Positions 6,835-14,144 of a stretch of 19,976 nt of DNA are shown piece by piece. Source of the stretch: CAYQLK01 sp964426075. GTDB taxonomy: Bacteria > Patescibacteriota > Microgenomatia > CAYQLK01. The stretch covers positions 1-19,976 of the forward strand of contig CAYROP010000018.1 of the NCBI GenBank assembly GCA_964426075.1. The letters run 5' to 3'. The translations under genes were made by a program, and so were the position numbers. The stretch's first letter is position 1, and each line of letters opens with the position of its first letter. The notes under the pieces are model-generated. The model ran no database searches and was not told the DNA's origin. It saw only the letters and a program-made list of their open reading frames with translations.

Positions 6835-7206
6835 TTATTTATCTTCTTTTCGAACTGATCCGACGGTCATTCTGCGTCCTCGTTTAGTACGAGAATTGCT
6901 TCGGGTTCTCTGACCTCTGGCTGGCAAGTTTCTGCGGTGCCTATCACCACGATAACTACCGATTTCTTGTAACCTTTTAATGTTAGTTTGTACTTCTCTA
7001 CGGAGATCACCTTCGATTCGATATTCATCGAGAAGGCGGGTAAGTGTACTTATTTCGTCATTTGTTAAATCTTTTGTACGCTTATCTAGATCAATTTTGG
7101 CTTTGGTAAGAATTTCTTTTGATTTAGCCAAACCAACACCGTAGATGTATGGCAAACTGTAAGATATTTTTTTCTGGTCTGGAATGTCGGCACCTTTTAT
7201 ACGCAT
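6835..7206 (-). CDS. rpsM: 30S ribosomal protein S13 (uS13)
   Basis: S13 sits at the top of the 30S head and makes intersubunit bridges to 23S rRNA and L5. At 123 residues it has normal length. IYGVGLAKSKEIL at about 21-33 is the helix-two-turn-helix region, LRREVQTNIKRLQEIGSYRG follows, and the basic tail includes RGQRTRSNSRTKRG at 97-110. An AAGGAT stretch 5 bases before the ATG, made of the end of rpmJ, gives it a better ribosome-binding site than most neighbours. Confidence 0.97.
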   Translation of the reverse strand: MRIKGADIPDQKKISYSLPYIYGVGLAKSKEILTKAKIDLDKRTKDLTNDEISTLTRLLDEYRIEGDLRREVQTNIKRLQEIGSYRGDRHRRNLPARGQRTRSNSRTKRGRRMTVGSVRKEDK

Positions 7207-7209
7207 AAA

Positions 7210-7323
7210 TTATCCTTGTCTTTGTTTGTGTCTAGGGTTTTTACAGATAACAAAAATTACACTACGACGTTTAACTGTTTTACAGTCTCTACATCTTTTT
7301 TTTACCGAAGCTTGTACTTTCAT
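7210..7323 (-). CDS. rpmJ: 50S ribosomal protein L36 (bL36)
   Basis: This is a very short gene of 37 residues, found by reading the gap between infA and rpsM. The frame begins MKVQASVKKRCRDCKTVKRR and ends NPRHKQRQG. Cysteines 11, 14 and 27 and His32 form the zinc-ribbon pattern C-x2-C-x12-C-x4-H of the zinc-binding L36 type. It lies 13 bases after infA and 3 bases before rpsM, exactly its conserved place. L36 binds 23S rRNA late in assembly of the large subunit. Confidence 0.95.
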   Translation of the reverse strand: MKVQASVKKRCRDCKTVKRRSVIFVICKNPRHKQRQG

Positions 7324-7336
7324 TATTTTTTTGTTT

Positions 7337-7579
7337 TTATCTTGAACGATAGGTTACTCGACCGCGTTCTAGGTCGTAAGGGGTTATTTCGACTTTGACC
7401 TTATCACCTGGAAGGATGCGAATATAATGCAAACGCATCTTACCTGACAAGTGGCAAAGTACTAATTGGTCTTTTTCCAGTCCCGGAATTTGGCCTTTTT
7501 TTACCAAAACTCGAAACATTGTGTTTGGTAATGCTTCCTGAACATCACCCTCGACCTCTATAACACCTTCTTTTGCCAT
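7337..7579 (-). CDS. infA: Translation initiation factor IF-1 with an enlarged loop
   Basis: IF-1 is an OB-fold protein that occupies the A site of the 30S subunit during initiation and works with IF-2 and IF-3. The sequence is 80 residues against the usual 72. The start (MAKEGVIEVEGDVQEALPN) and the core LSGKMRLHYIRILPGDKVKVEITPYDL are standard. Between FRV and CHLSGK there are about 8 extra residues (around 27-38, KKGQIPGLEKDQL), lengthening one OB-fold loop. It probably has its own promoter in the end of map. Confidence 0.96.
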   Translation of the reverse strand: MAKEGVIEVEGDVQEALPNTMFRVLVKKGQIPGLEKDQLVLCHLSGKMRLHYIRILPGDKVKVEITPYDLERGRVTYRSR

Positions 7580-7640
7580 AATATTTCTGGGCAGAAACTA
7601 TAATTCTTAGGATTTTTAGTTAAATTCACTAAAAAACAAT

Positions 7641-7672
7641 CCCAATTTAGCTTCAAATGGGCCCGTGAGGGC
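7641..7672 (-). promoter_or_regulatory. Leader hairpins between map and infA
   Basis: Two adjoining inverted repeats lie in the infA leader. GCCC-GTGA-GGGC (7661-7672) is perfect. CCCA-a-TTT/AAA-TGGG (7641-7661) has one bulge and is followed on the minus strand by a run of six T (7631-7636). The pair could terminate map transcripts or attenuate infA transcripts started just upstream. The second stem is short, so terminator strength is doubtful. Confidence 0.45.
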
Positions 7673-7674
7673 TA

Positions 7675-7703
7675 ATTATAACGACTTAATTTACACCAGT
7701 CAA
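7675..7703 (-). promoter_or_regulatory. Sigma70-type promoter for the infA-rpsI unit
   Basis: On the minus strand TTGACT (7698-7703), 17 bases and TATAAT (7675-7680) form a near-consensus housekeeping promoter. The -35 lies inside the last codons of map (Leu-Thr) and the -10 just after its stop. Transcription would begin near 7668, giving a leader of about 90 bases before infA. This divides the long cluster into at least two transcription units. Confidence 0.75.
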
Positions 7704-8435
7704 GACTATAGGTCCCGACTTTCCGACAAGCACAGTATCTTCAAAAAGTCCTGAGTCAGAACCGTCCTTTGTTGCTAAGGTCCAACCATCATTTTTGACA
7801 TACTTAATTAGCGATGTGCCTTTTGCATAAATTGTCTCAATGGCTATAGTCATTCCCTCTAGTAAAACCGGACCACGGCCTTCAGGGCCATAGCCAGGAA
7901 TTGCGGGATCTTCGTGAAGTTCATAGCCAATACCGTGTCCAGTAAGCTCGCGAGAAACATGATACGGATTATCTTTTTCAAGAATTTGCTGAATAACGGC
8001 GGAAATATCTCCGACACGAACACCATCTTTTACTACTTTTATGGCTTCAAGTAGAGCCTTGTGTCCAGACTTTAAAAAGTCGTCTAATTCATTTTGACCA
8101 ACAATACGACTTGTAGCACAGTCGGTATGCAAACCGTTAATCATCGTGCCTAAATCGATACTTACAATGTCTCCTTTTTTAAGTTTTGTCTGATCCGGAA
8201 TTCCGTGAACAATTTCATCATTGACTGTAATACAGGTTGCATATTTATAGTCATCAACAGTAGTAAAACTTAACTCACCGCCTTCAGCTAGGATTATTTT
8301 GGTTGCAATTGCATCCAGTTCGCGCTTAGTTATCCCTTCTTCAATAGCCTCTACTGCTTGTTGCATGGCTAGCTTGGAAATACGACCAGCTTCTTTCATG
8401 ATTGCGATTTCTTCTGGAGATTTAATTTTTGTCAT
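7686..8435 (-). CDS. map: Methionine aminopeptidase, type I
   Basis: This enzyme removes the initiator methionine from nascent proteins at the ribosome. Numbered from the ATG at 8435 (249 residues) all five metal ligands are visible: D94, D105, H167 (LTGHGIG), E200 (IAIET) and E232 (FEDTV). The substrate-contact His77 is in NDEIVHG. There is no N-terminal extension, so this is the simple bacterial type. I chose 8435 because MTKIKSPEEI matches the usual family start. A TTG at 8450 and an ATG at 8444 are also in frame. The gene overlaps the end of adk by 14 bases, suggesting coupled translation. The spc-operon order secY-adk-map is conserved. Confidence 0.96.
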   Translation of the reverse strand: MTKIKSPEEIAIMKEAGRISKLAMQQAVEAIEEGITKRELDAIATKIILAEGGELSFTTVDDYKYATCITVNDEIVHGIPDQTKLKKGDIVSIDLGTMINGLHTDCATSRIVGQNELDDFLKSGHKALLEAIKVVKDGVRVGDISAVIQQILEKDNPYHVSRELTGHGIGYELHEDPAIPGYGPEGRGPVLLEGMTIAIETIYAKGTSLIKYVKNDGWTLATKDGSDSGLFEDTVLVGKSGPIVLTGVN

Positions 8436-8958
8436 ATATTTCATTTTCAATTAATTTTGTCACCGCTTCGATGTCTGGTGATGCATCAATGTCTCGAAGA
8501 ATGTGTTTATGTCTGAATTCTTCAATTAACGGGCTTGTAAGGCGATAAAAGGTGTCTAAACGGGTTTTAATTGCTTCAGGAGTGTCATCTTCTCTTTTTC
8601 GAAGCAAAAGTCTTTTAATTGCTTCATTACGAGGTAAAACTAAATTGATAACCATATCCAATTCAGGCATGAAAACATCTGATTGTTTTTTATGTCTTGG
8701 ATAGCCATCAAGAACAAATCCTTTTTGAGTATCTTTCTGAGACAGTCTATCTTTAACTAATTCAGCAACTAGATCATCGGGGGCTAACTGTCCATGTTCA
8801 ATTAGATTACGAGCCAATTGCCCAACTGGTGTGTTTTTTTCTGCCTCAAGACGCACTAATTGACCGCTTTGAATATGTGGAACATTGAGTTTTTTGGCAA
8901 ATATTTCTGCTTGGGTTGATTTTCCAGAACCCTGAACACCAATAAACAAAATCCGCAT
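8422..8958 (-). CDS. adk: Adenylate kinase, short form
   Basis: Adenylate kinase interconverts ATP, ADP and AMP. The product has 178 residues, shorter than the 210-220 of long-form enzymes. The P-loop GVQGSGKST is at 7-15, with Ser in place of the common Gly before Thr. The AMP-site region SGQLVRLE begins at 31 and GFVLDGYPR is at 80-88. The segment RKREDDTPEAIKTR at about 120-133 replaces the large LID insertion, so the zinc-finger lid is absent. Kinase identity is firm; some short forms accept other nucleoside monophosphates. The start overlaps the secY stop by one base (TAATG). Confidence 0.93.
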   Translation of the reverse strand: MRILFIGVQGSGKSTQAEIFAKKLNVPHIQSGQLVRLEAEKNTPVGQLARNLIEHGQLAPDDLVAELVKDRLSQKDTQKGFVLDGYPRHKKQSDVFMPELDMVINLVLPRNEAIKRLLLRKREDDTPEAIKTRLDTFYRLTSPLIEEFRHKHILRDIDASPDIEAVTKLIENEIYDKN

Positions 8959-10241
8959 TATTTCAAAAAGCCTTCGTAATTACGGCTAATCATCAAACTT
9001 TCAACCTGTTTGCTGGTTTCTAGGGCGACCGAAACCAAAATAAGAACACTTGTTCCACCAATAACCAAAGACGTGATACCAGTAATGTTTTGAGCAATTG
9101 AAGGTAATATCGCTATAGTACCTAAAAATAATGCCCCAAAAAGAGTAATACGAATATTGATGTAATCGAGATATTTTTTGGTCTGTTCGCCAGGTCTTAT
9201 ACCGGGAATAAAACCACCATTTTTCATTAAATTTTCTGTTATTTGCTTGGTATTAAAAGCAACCGTTGAGTAAAAATAGGTAAAACCAACAACCAATCCA
9301 AAATAGGTTAGATTATAGGCAATAGATGTTGGAGAGAAAAACTGGACTATTTTTGCAGAAAAACCTGCTAAAGCTGGATTAGTCGAACCTTGAAGGAATT
9401 GAGCCAGCGTTGTAGGCAACAAAACCAAAGAAACAGCAAAAATAATTGGAATAACTCCAGTCTGATTAACTCTAAGAGGCAAATAGCTATTCTGGGTAAC
9501 TGTACGACCACCATAGCTTCTTTTGGAAAAATGAACCGGAATCTGTCTACGCCCTTCGTTAACCAAGACAATACCCAATATAACGATTAGTGCGACTATT
9601 AACATAACTAAAATTGTAGTAAATTGGACTTGATCGATGACTTGGGCTTGCTGAAAAACAGTAATTGGAAGACGAGCGACAATACCAGCAAAAATAATCA
9701 TAGAAATACCATTACCTATTCCTTTTTCAGTAATTAGTTCGCCCAACCACATTAGAAATATCGTACCAGCTGTGAGAGTAGCAATGACCGAAAACAGATC
9801 AAAGACTGAAAGTGCTGAAATAATACCTTGATTACGAAGAAGTACATAAACGCCAAATGCCTGCATGATGGCAAGCGGGACAGTGAGATATCTAGTATAA
9901 AGCGTAATTTTTTCCCTCCCGTAGTTACCCTCTTTGGCTAGTTCTTCAAGTTTGGGGAAAACCATCTGCAGTAACTGCATAATAATTGAAGAATTGATGT
10001 AAGGATTAAGTCCAAGAGATAAAACTGAAAAATTAGCCAACGTTCCTCCACTAAAAACATCAAGTAGTGATAATAATTGATTGCCTCCAAAAAGGTTTTT
10101 TAGGTTGGCTGAATCAACTCCTGGTACGGGAACAAAGGCAAAAATACGGAAAATAACAAGGATAAAGAGTGTAAAAAGAATGCGGTTTCGAAGTTCTTTA
10201 ACCTTGAATGCTCGGGCAATAACAGAAAAGATTTTTTGCAT
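8958..10241 (-). CDS. secY: Preprotein translocase subunit SecY
   Basis: SecY forms the channel of the Sec translocon in the inner membrane, used for protein export and membrane insertion. The 427-residue sequence begins with a short cytoplasmic amphipathic segment, then the first helix and the plug-region motif FVPVPGVD at about 36-43, and contains about ten hydrophobic helices. Also visible are FLMWLGELITEKGIGNGISMIIF (about 162-184), the cytoplasmic loop SKRSYGGRTVTQNSYLPLRVNQ, the GGFIPGIRPGEQT segment and the terminal SRNYEGFLK. It overlaps the rplO stop by one base (TAATG). No secE or secG lies in the window. Confidence 0.98.
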   Translation of the reverse strand: MQKIFSVIARAFKVKELRNRILFTLFILVIFRIFAFVPVPGVDSANLKNLFGGNQLLSLLDVFSGGTLANFSVLSLGLNPYINSSIIMQLLQMVFPKLEELAKEGNYGREKITLYTRYLTVPLAIMQAFGVYVLLRNQGIISALSVFDLFSVIATLTAGTIFLMWLGELITEKGIGNGISMIIFAGIVARLPITVFQQAQVIDQVQFTTILVMLIVALIVILGIVLVNEGRRQIPVHFSKRSYGGRTVTQNSYLPLRVNQTGVIPIIFAVSLVLLPTTLAQFLQGSTNPALAGFSAKIVQFFSPTSIAYNLTYFGLVVGFTYFYSTVAFNTKQITENLMKNGGFIPGIRPGEQTKKYLDYINIRITLFGALFLGTIAILPSIAQNITGITSLVIGGTSVLILVSVALETSKQVESLMISRNYEGFLK

Positions 10242-10780
10242 TAATTATTTTTTCTTTTTCGGGCTAATTTTTTTTCGCCCTTAGTAGAATTCTTGTCGGT
10301 TTTGACTGTTTCGTCAACTTCAATATTTGCGTCAACTTCTTTAACTTCCACTGTTTTTGGTTCGTATACCCCACCAGCTTTGGTTATTGCAATTACAGCT
10401 GTTTTGGTTGCAGGAACTTTCACTGTTAAGGCAATGTTCAACTTACCATTTGAAAGAATTTTGACTTGTTGTTTAAGGGTAATGATTTTTTCTTTGACCA
10501 AAAATTCTTTATCAATTACAGTACCGGCTGGGTATTTTGACAAAGCGGTCAGTGAGAGAAGGTAAGGTTTTAGACTTACAGGAGCATTACCCTTGCCTCT
10601 AAGATAAGGTAGTCTCTTGGTTAGAGGTCTTTGACCACCTTCGTAGTGCGAATGCCTAATTGTTAGTGGGTTACGAGCGTTTTGGCCTTTATAACCACGA
10701 CCTCCGGTTTTTACTTTACCTGAACCATGACCTTGACCTTTTCTTTTTTTTGATTTGGTAACGATTTTTACAGTTGTCAT
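10241..10780 (-). CDS. rplO: 50S ribosomal protein L15 (uL15)
   Basis: L15 is a late-assembly large-subunit protein that stabilises 23S rRNA domains. The 179-residue protein shows the family's glycine-rich basic N-terminus (KRKGQGHGSGKVKTGGRGYKG at about 12-32, then RHSHYEGGQRPLTKRLPYLRG). The middle globular part ends in a VPATKTAVIAITKAGG-like segment, and a charged tail of about 30 residues (150-179) extends past the usual length of about 145. It directly follows rpsE. The rpmD (L30) gene normally found between them is absent. Confidence 0.96.
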   Translation of the reverse strand: MTTVKIVTKSKKRKGQGHGSGKVKTGGRGYKGQNARNPLTIRHSHYEGGQRPLTKRLPYLRGKGNAPVSLKPYLLSLTALSKYPAGTVIDKEFLVKEKIITLKQQVKILSNGKLNIALTVKVPATKTAVIAITKAGGVYEPKTVEVKEVDANIEVDETVKTDKNSTKGEKKLARKRKNN

Positions 10781-10786
10781 TACTTT

Positions 10787-11407
10787 TTAGTTTTGTTTTT
10801 TATTCTTTATAGTTGTCTCTTTTTTAGCTGGTTTAATTTCTTTCTCAACTTTGGAGGTTTGCGCTTTAACTTTAATCGGTCTTGGCTTAAGTCGTGACAA
10901 TCCCAAAAGTGTAGCTTGAACATTAGAAGCCTTGTTGTTGGTACCAAGAACTTTTGAAGAAATACTTAAAACACCAGCCGCTTCGACGACTGAACGAACT
11001 GCACCACCAGCAATAACACCTGATCCAGCTGGTGCTGGCTTAAGAAGAATTTTAGCTGCACCTTCTTTGATGTAGATCTCGTGAGGAATAGTTCCGTTTA
11101 TAAGTGGAACGGTGATTAGATGTTTTTTGGCGTAAGTCGAACCTTTTCTAATTGCTGAGGAGACATCCGGAGCCTTACCAAGACCAACCCCGACTCTACC
11201 TTTACGGTCGCCAACTACAACTAGAGCTGTAAAACCCATTTTGTTACCACCAGTTGTTTTTTTGGAGACGCGGCGGATGTGAACGATTTTTTCCTCAAAC
11301 TCGCTTGGAGCTTGTTGAAATTGAGGATTTTCTCTGCGATTACGATTGTTACCGCGACTATTATTAAAATTTGAATTTTGATTTTGACCTGAATCTGTGT
11401 TTTGCAT
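10787..11407 (-). CDS. rpsE: 30S ribosomal protein S5 (uS5) with low-complexity ends
   Basis: S5 lines the mRNA entry channel and contributes to decoding fidelity and mRNA unwinding. The core (about 36-178) is typical: an N-terminal double-stranded-RNA-binding-like domain with VSKKTTGGNKMGF at 47-59 and VVVGDRKGRVGVGLGKA, then the C-terminal domain with PAPAGSGVIAGGAVR. Residues 1-35 are exceptional: 16 of the first 32 are Asn or Gln. The end (178-206) is a Lys-rich tail. Total length is 206 against about 166 in E. coli. Confidence 0.97.
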   Translation of the reverse strand: MQNTDSGQNQNSNFNNSRGNNRNRRENPQFQQAPSEFEEKIVHIRRVSKKTTGGNKMGFTALVVVGDRKGRVGVGLGKAPDVSSAIRKGSTYAKKHLITVPLINGTIPHEIYIKEGAAKILLKPAPAGSGVIAGGAVRSVVEAAGVLSISSKVLGTNNKASNVQATLLGLSRLKPRPIKVKAQTSKVEKEIKPAKKETTIKNKKQN

Positions 11408-11411
11408 AGTT

Positions 11412-11771
11412 TTAAAAATTCAATCCCCCAGCACGGGCTGCTTCGGCCAAAGCCTTGATTCTACCGTGATAAAGATTACCACCTCTATCGAAAACAACTG
11501 CAGTTATTTTTTTCTCTATAAGTTTTTTGGCAATTTCAGTTCCAACTGCCTGAGCTTTTTCGCTCTTGGTCGATTTGGTAAGTTTGGAATCGTTTGCTTG
11601 AGCTAGTGTGACGCGATTAAGATCGTCAATTGCTTGAGCTGAAATATGCAGATTTGATCTAAAAATTGCTAATCTTGGACGTTCGGGCGTACCAATAATT
11701 CTGGCCCTAACCCTACGGTGTCTTTTTGCGCGATGAACAATTTTGTTGTTTGTCGATAATTGATTTTTCAT
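11412..11771 (-). CDS. rplR: 50S ribosomal protein L18 (uL18)
   Basis: L18 binds 5S rRNA and, with L5, anchors it to the central protuberance. At 119 residues the length is normal. The basic N-terminus (HRAKRHRRVRARI), the TPERPRLAIFRSNLHISAQ block at about 28-46 and the C-terminal FDRGGNLYHGRIKALAEAAR-like segment are diagnostic. The Gly-Leu-Asn-Phe end is also typical. It lies 6 bases after rplF. Confidence 0.97.
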   Translation of the reverse strand: MKNQLSTNNKIVHRAKRHRRVRARIIGTPERPRLAIFRSNLHISAQAIDDLNRVTLAQANDSKLTKSTKSEKAQAVGTEIAKKLIEKKITAVVFDRGGNLYHGRIKALAEAARAGGLNF

Positions 11772-11777
11772 ATATTT

Positions 11778-12320
11778 TTAGGCTGCGGCTTTTGCGGCTT
11801 TACCTGACTTACGACGGACATATTCACCAACATAACGAATACCTTTACCTTTGTAAGGTTCAGGTTTGCGTTTCTTGCGGATGTCTGCAGCGACTTGGCC
11901 AACTACTGTTTTGTCTATACCCGAAACAATAACTCGGTTCTCAGCCGTGGCAAATTCTATACCCTGTGGAGCAATTATTTCAACTGGATGAGAATAACCT
12001 AAAGAAAGAACTAGTTTATTGCCTTGAACGTTTGCCCTGTATCCAACACCAATTAACTCTAATTCTTTTTTCCAAGATTCTGAAACACCGGTAATCATAT
12101 TAAAAACCAATGATCGATAGAGTCCATGCATACTTTTGGCGGTTTTGGATTCTGAACTACGTTCGACTGTAATTTCGGAATCGTTGATTACTATTTTTGC
12201 TTCAGGACGAACCAGAAGACTTAAAGTCCCTTTTGGACCAGTAACCGTAAGATTCCTGCCGTCTAAAACAGCTGTGACTCCGGATGGTATGGTGATGGGT
12301 TTTTGACCGATTTTTGACAT
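11778..12320 (-). CDS. rplF: 50S ribosomal protein L6 (uL6)
   Basis: L6 lies near the factor-binding centre and the sarcin-ricin loop. The 180-residue protein has the two tandem L6 folds (about 1-80 and 82-160). It opens MSKIGQKPITIPSGV and carries LELIGVGYRANVQGNKLVLSLGYSHP-type sequence in the second repeat and PEPYKGKGIRY at 153-163, the family signature. The tail is Ala/Lys-rich. Its position between rpsH and rplR is conserved. Confidence 0.97.
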   Translation of the reverse strand: MSKIGQKPITIPSGVTAVLDGRNLTVTGPKGTLSLLVRPEAKIVINDSEITVERSSESKTAKSMHGLYRSLVFNMITGVSESWKKELELIGVGYRANVQGNKLVLSLGYSHPVEIIAPQGIEFATAENRVIVSGIDKTVVGQVAADIRKKRKPEPYKGKGIRYVGEYVRRKSGKAAKAAA

Positions 12321-12326
12321 AAATAT

Positions 12327-12713
12327 TTAGCTTACTTTACAAATTATTTCTCCACCTAGTTTTTTAGAGCGAGCTTTTCTTCCAGTCATTAAACCTTGAG
12401 GTGTCGAGATAATAACATCTCCAAGTCCAGATCTTACGAATGGAATACTCTTGTGATCTTTATAGACTCTAATTGACGGACTAGATACTCTTTTTATTTC
12501 GTTAAGTACAGGAGTCTTGTCCTCATTGTATTTAAGAGTTACAAGAATTTCTTTGTCATTTCGCACTTTGGAATCAAGTACAAAACCAAGCTCAGTTAAA
12601 ACCGAACCAATAGCGGCTTTAGCTTTTGAGTTGCGGATAACAACATTTTTTTTGCGTGCCATATATCCGTTACGGATAATGGTCAACATGTCTGCAATTG
12701 GGTCGTTAATCAT
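12327..12713 (-). CDS. rpsH: 30S ribosomal protein S8 (uS8)
   Basis: S8 binds the central domain of 16S rRNA; in E. coli it also represses the spc operon by binding its mRNA near rplE. The sequence (128 residues) starts with the classic MINDPIADMLTIIRNGYMA and ends with an ISTPQGLMTGRKARSKKLGGE block, a variant of the usual STSxGxMTxxEAR. I saw no evident copy of the S8 target structure at the short rplX-rplE junction, but this was not modelled. Confidence 0.97.
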   Translation of the reverse strand: MINDPIADMLTIIRNGYMARKKNVVIRNSKAKAAIGSVLTELGFVLDSKVRNDKEILVTLKYNEDKTPVLNEIKRVSSPSIRVYKDHKSIPFVRSGLGDVIISTPQGLMTGRKARSKKLGGEIICKVS

Positions 12714-12720
12714 AGTTAGT

Positions 12721-12903
12721 TTACCAAGACGCCTTTCTGACTCCTGGGAGTTCTCCTTTTACGGCATACATTCTAAAGCAAAGTCTGCAAAGGCCGAATT
12801 TGCGCAAATAAGCTCTTGGTCTTCCGCATCGCATACAGCGATTTGGCTCACGAGTTGTGAGTTGAGGCTTTTTGCTTTTTGCTATTTTACTTACTTTTGC
12901 CAT
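12721..12903 (-). CDS. rpsZ: 30S ribosomal protein S14, zinc type (uS14)
   Basis: S14 lies in the 30S head. This is the short zinc form (60 residues) rather than the roughly 100-residue form. C23, C26, C39 and C42 make the C-x2-C-x12-C-x2-C ribbon, and the ending FRMYAVKGELPGVRKASW fits the family. The gene is between rplE and rpsH, as in most bacteria with the Zn form. Confidence 0.96.
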   Translation of the reverse strand: MAKVSKIAKSKKPQLTTREPNRCMRCGRPRAYLRKFGLCRLCFRMYAVKGELPGVRKASW

Positions 12904-12906
12904 ATT

Positions 12907-13458
12907 TTAGTTATTTTCTAGTTTCTCAAAAGGCATACCAAGAGCTTCGAGTAATTTGCGTGCAGCTGGTATTTCTTTTGTCGAGGTGGTTAAAGTTACT
13001 TGAAGACCGCGGACTTTGTCAATTTGGGAATATTCAATTTCAGGAAATAAGATCTGTTCTTTGATTCCTAGGCTGAAATTTCCTTCCTTGTCAAAAGATT
13101 TATCAGAAATACCTCTAAAGTCACGAACGCGAGGCAAAACGATATTAAAAAGCCTGTCCAAGAAATCATACATTCGGTCGCCGCGAAGAGTCACTTTGAC
13201 CCCAATGGCTTGACCTTGTCGAAGTTTGAAAGTCGAAATTGATTTTTTGGCTTTTGTAGCAATTGGTTTTTGCCCTGAGATAAGTGTAATTTGTTCTAAA
13301 ACCTTATCGATAACACCAGCATTACCTGTTGCTTCTCCTAAAGAAACATTAATAGTTACTTTTTCAATGTAAGGAATAGCCATTGAGTTTTTGATGCCAA
13401 ATTCCTTGGCAAGTTCTGGAGCTATTTCTTTGCGGTATTTTTCTTTAAGTTGGTTCAT
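12907..13458 (-). CDS. rplE: 50S ribosomal protein L5 (uL5)
   Basis: L5 binds 5S rRNA and forms bridges with S13 in the head. At 183 residues it has the usual length. The order of landmarks is correct: YRKEIAPELAKEFG at the N-terminus, IEKVTINVSLGEA, SGQKPIATKAKKSISTFKLRQG, the VTLRGDRMYDFLDRL segment, RVRDFRGIS, and the C-terminal GLQVTLTTSTKEIPAARKLLEALGMPF. It starts 2 bases after rplX. Confidence 0.97.
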   Translation of the reverse strand: MNQLKEKYRKEIAPELAKEFGIKNSMAIPYIEKVTINVSLGEATGNAGVIDKVLEQITLISGQKPIATKAKKSISTFKLRQGQAIGVKVTLRGDRMYDFLDRLFNIVLPRVRDFRGISDKSFDKEGNFSLGIKEQILFPEIEYSQIDKVRGLQVTLTTSTKEIPAARKLLEALGMPFEKLENN

Positions 13459-13460
13459 TT

Positions 13461-13772
13461 TTATATTTTTTCTTTGGTTTTGGAACTGATACGGACTTTT
13501 TTACCGTTTTCAGTAATAAAACTGACTCTGGTAGCTTTATTAGTCTTAGGGTCGATAATTGCAATATTGCCGAAAGGAAGCGCTCGAGAAAATTCCACGA
13601 TTTGAGATGGTCTTTGAGGGTCAAGGCTTTTACGGTGTCTTTTGTATAAATTAACCCCACTAACTACGGCTGTGAGTTTGTCGCGATTGATTTTAACAAT
13701 TGAACCAGTTTTGCCTTTGTCTTTTCCGGCTGTAACTATTACTTTATCGTTGATTCTAAATTTTAGTGCCAT
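13461..13772 (-). CDS. rplX: 50S ribosomal protein L24 (uL24)
   Basis: L24 is an assembly initiator that binds 23S rRNA near the tunnel exit. The 103-residue protein carries a KOW motif (KVIVTAGKDKGKTGSIVKI at about 9-27) followed by VSGVNLYKRHRKS and a SRALPFGNIAIIDPKTNKATRV block. The start is set by a strong GGAGGT sequence at 13783-13788, ten bases upstream, formed by the last codons of rplN. Confidence 0.96.
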   Translation of the reverse strand: MALKFRINDKVIVTAGKDKGKTGSIVKINRDKLTAVVSGVNLYKRHRKSLDPQRPSQIVEFSRALPFGNIAIIDPKTNKATRVSFITENGKKVRISSKTKEKI

Positions 13773-13775
13773 ATT

Positions 13776-14144
13776 TTATACAACCTCCGGTGCTAATGAA
13801 ATAATTTTTAAGAATCCTTTTTCGCGCAATTCTCTAGCAACAGGGCCAAAAATACGAGTACCGATTGGATTCTTGTCTTTGTCGATTACAACTGCGGCGT
13901 TTTCGGAAAAACGAATATAACTACCATCTGCGCGTCTGACTTCTTTTCTGGTCCTTACCAATACAGCCTTAACGACCTCGTGGGATTTGACGGTCCCGTT
14001 GGGATCAGCTTTTTTGACCGATGCGGTTATAACGTCACCGATTGAAGCGAATCTTTTTCCAGATCCACCACCAACATGAATAACCGCCAAGTCTTTGGCT
14101 CCGGAGTTATCGGCTACAACTAGTCTTGAACGATGCTGAATCAT
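13776..14144 (-). CDS. rplN: 50S ribosomal protein L14 (uL14)
   Basis: L14 is a five-stranded barrel protein on the intersubunit face, contacting 16S rRNA and L19. The 122-residue sequence is highly typical: MIQHRSRLVVADNSGAKD at the start, GKRFASIGDVITASVKKADP, VLVRTRKEVRRADGSYIRF, and RIFGPVARELREKGFLKIISLAPEVV at the end. The start codon overlaps the rpsQ stop (ATGA), and GGAGGT at 14154-14159 inside rpsQ serves as ribosome-binding site. Confidence 0.98.
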   Translation of the reverse strand: MIQHRSRLVVADNSGAKDLAVIHVGGGSGKRFASIGDVITASVKKADPNGTVKSHEVVKAVLVRTRKEVRRADGSYIRFSENAAVVIDKDKNPIGTRIFGPVARELREKGFLKIISLAPEVV

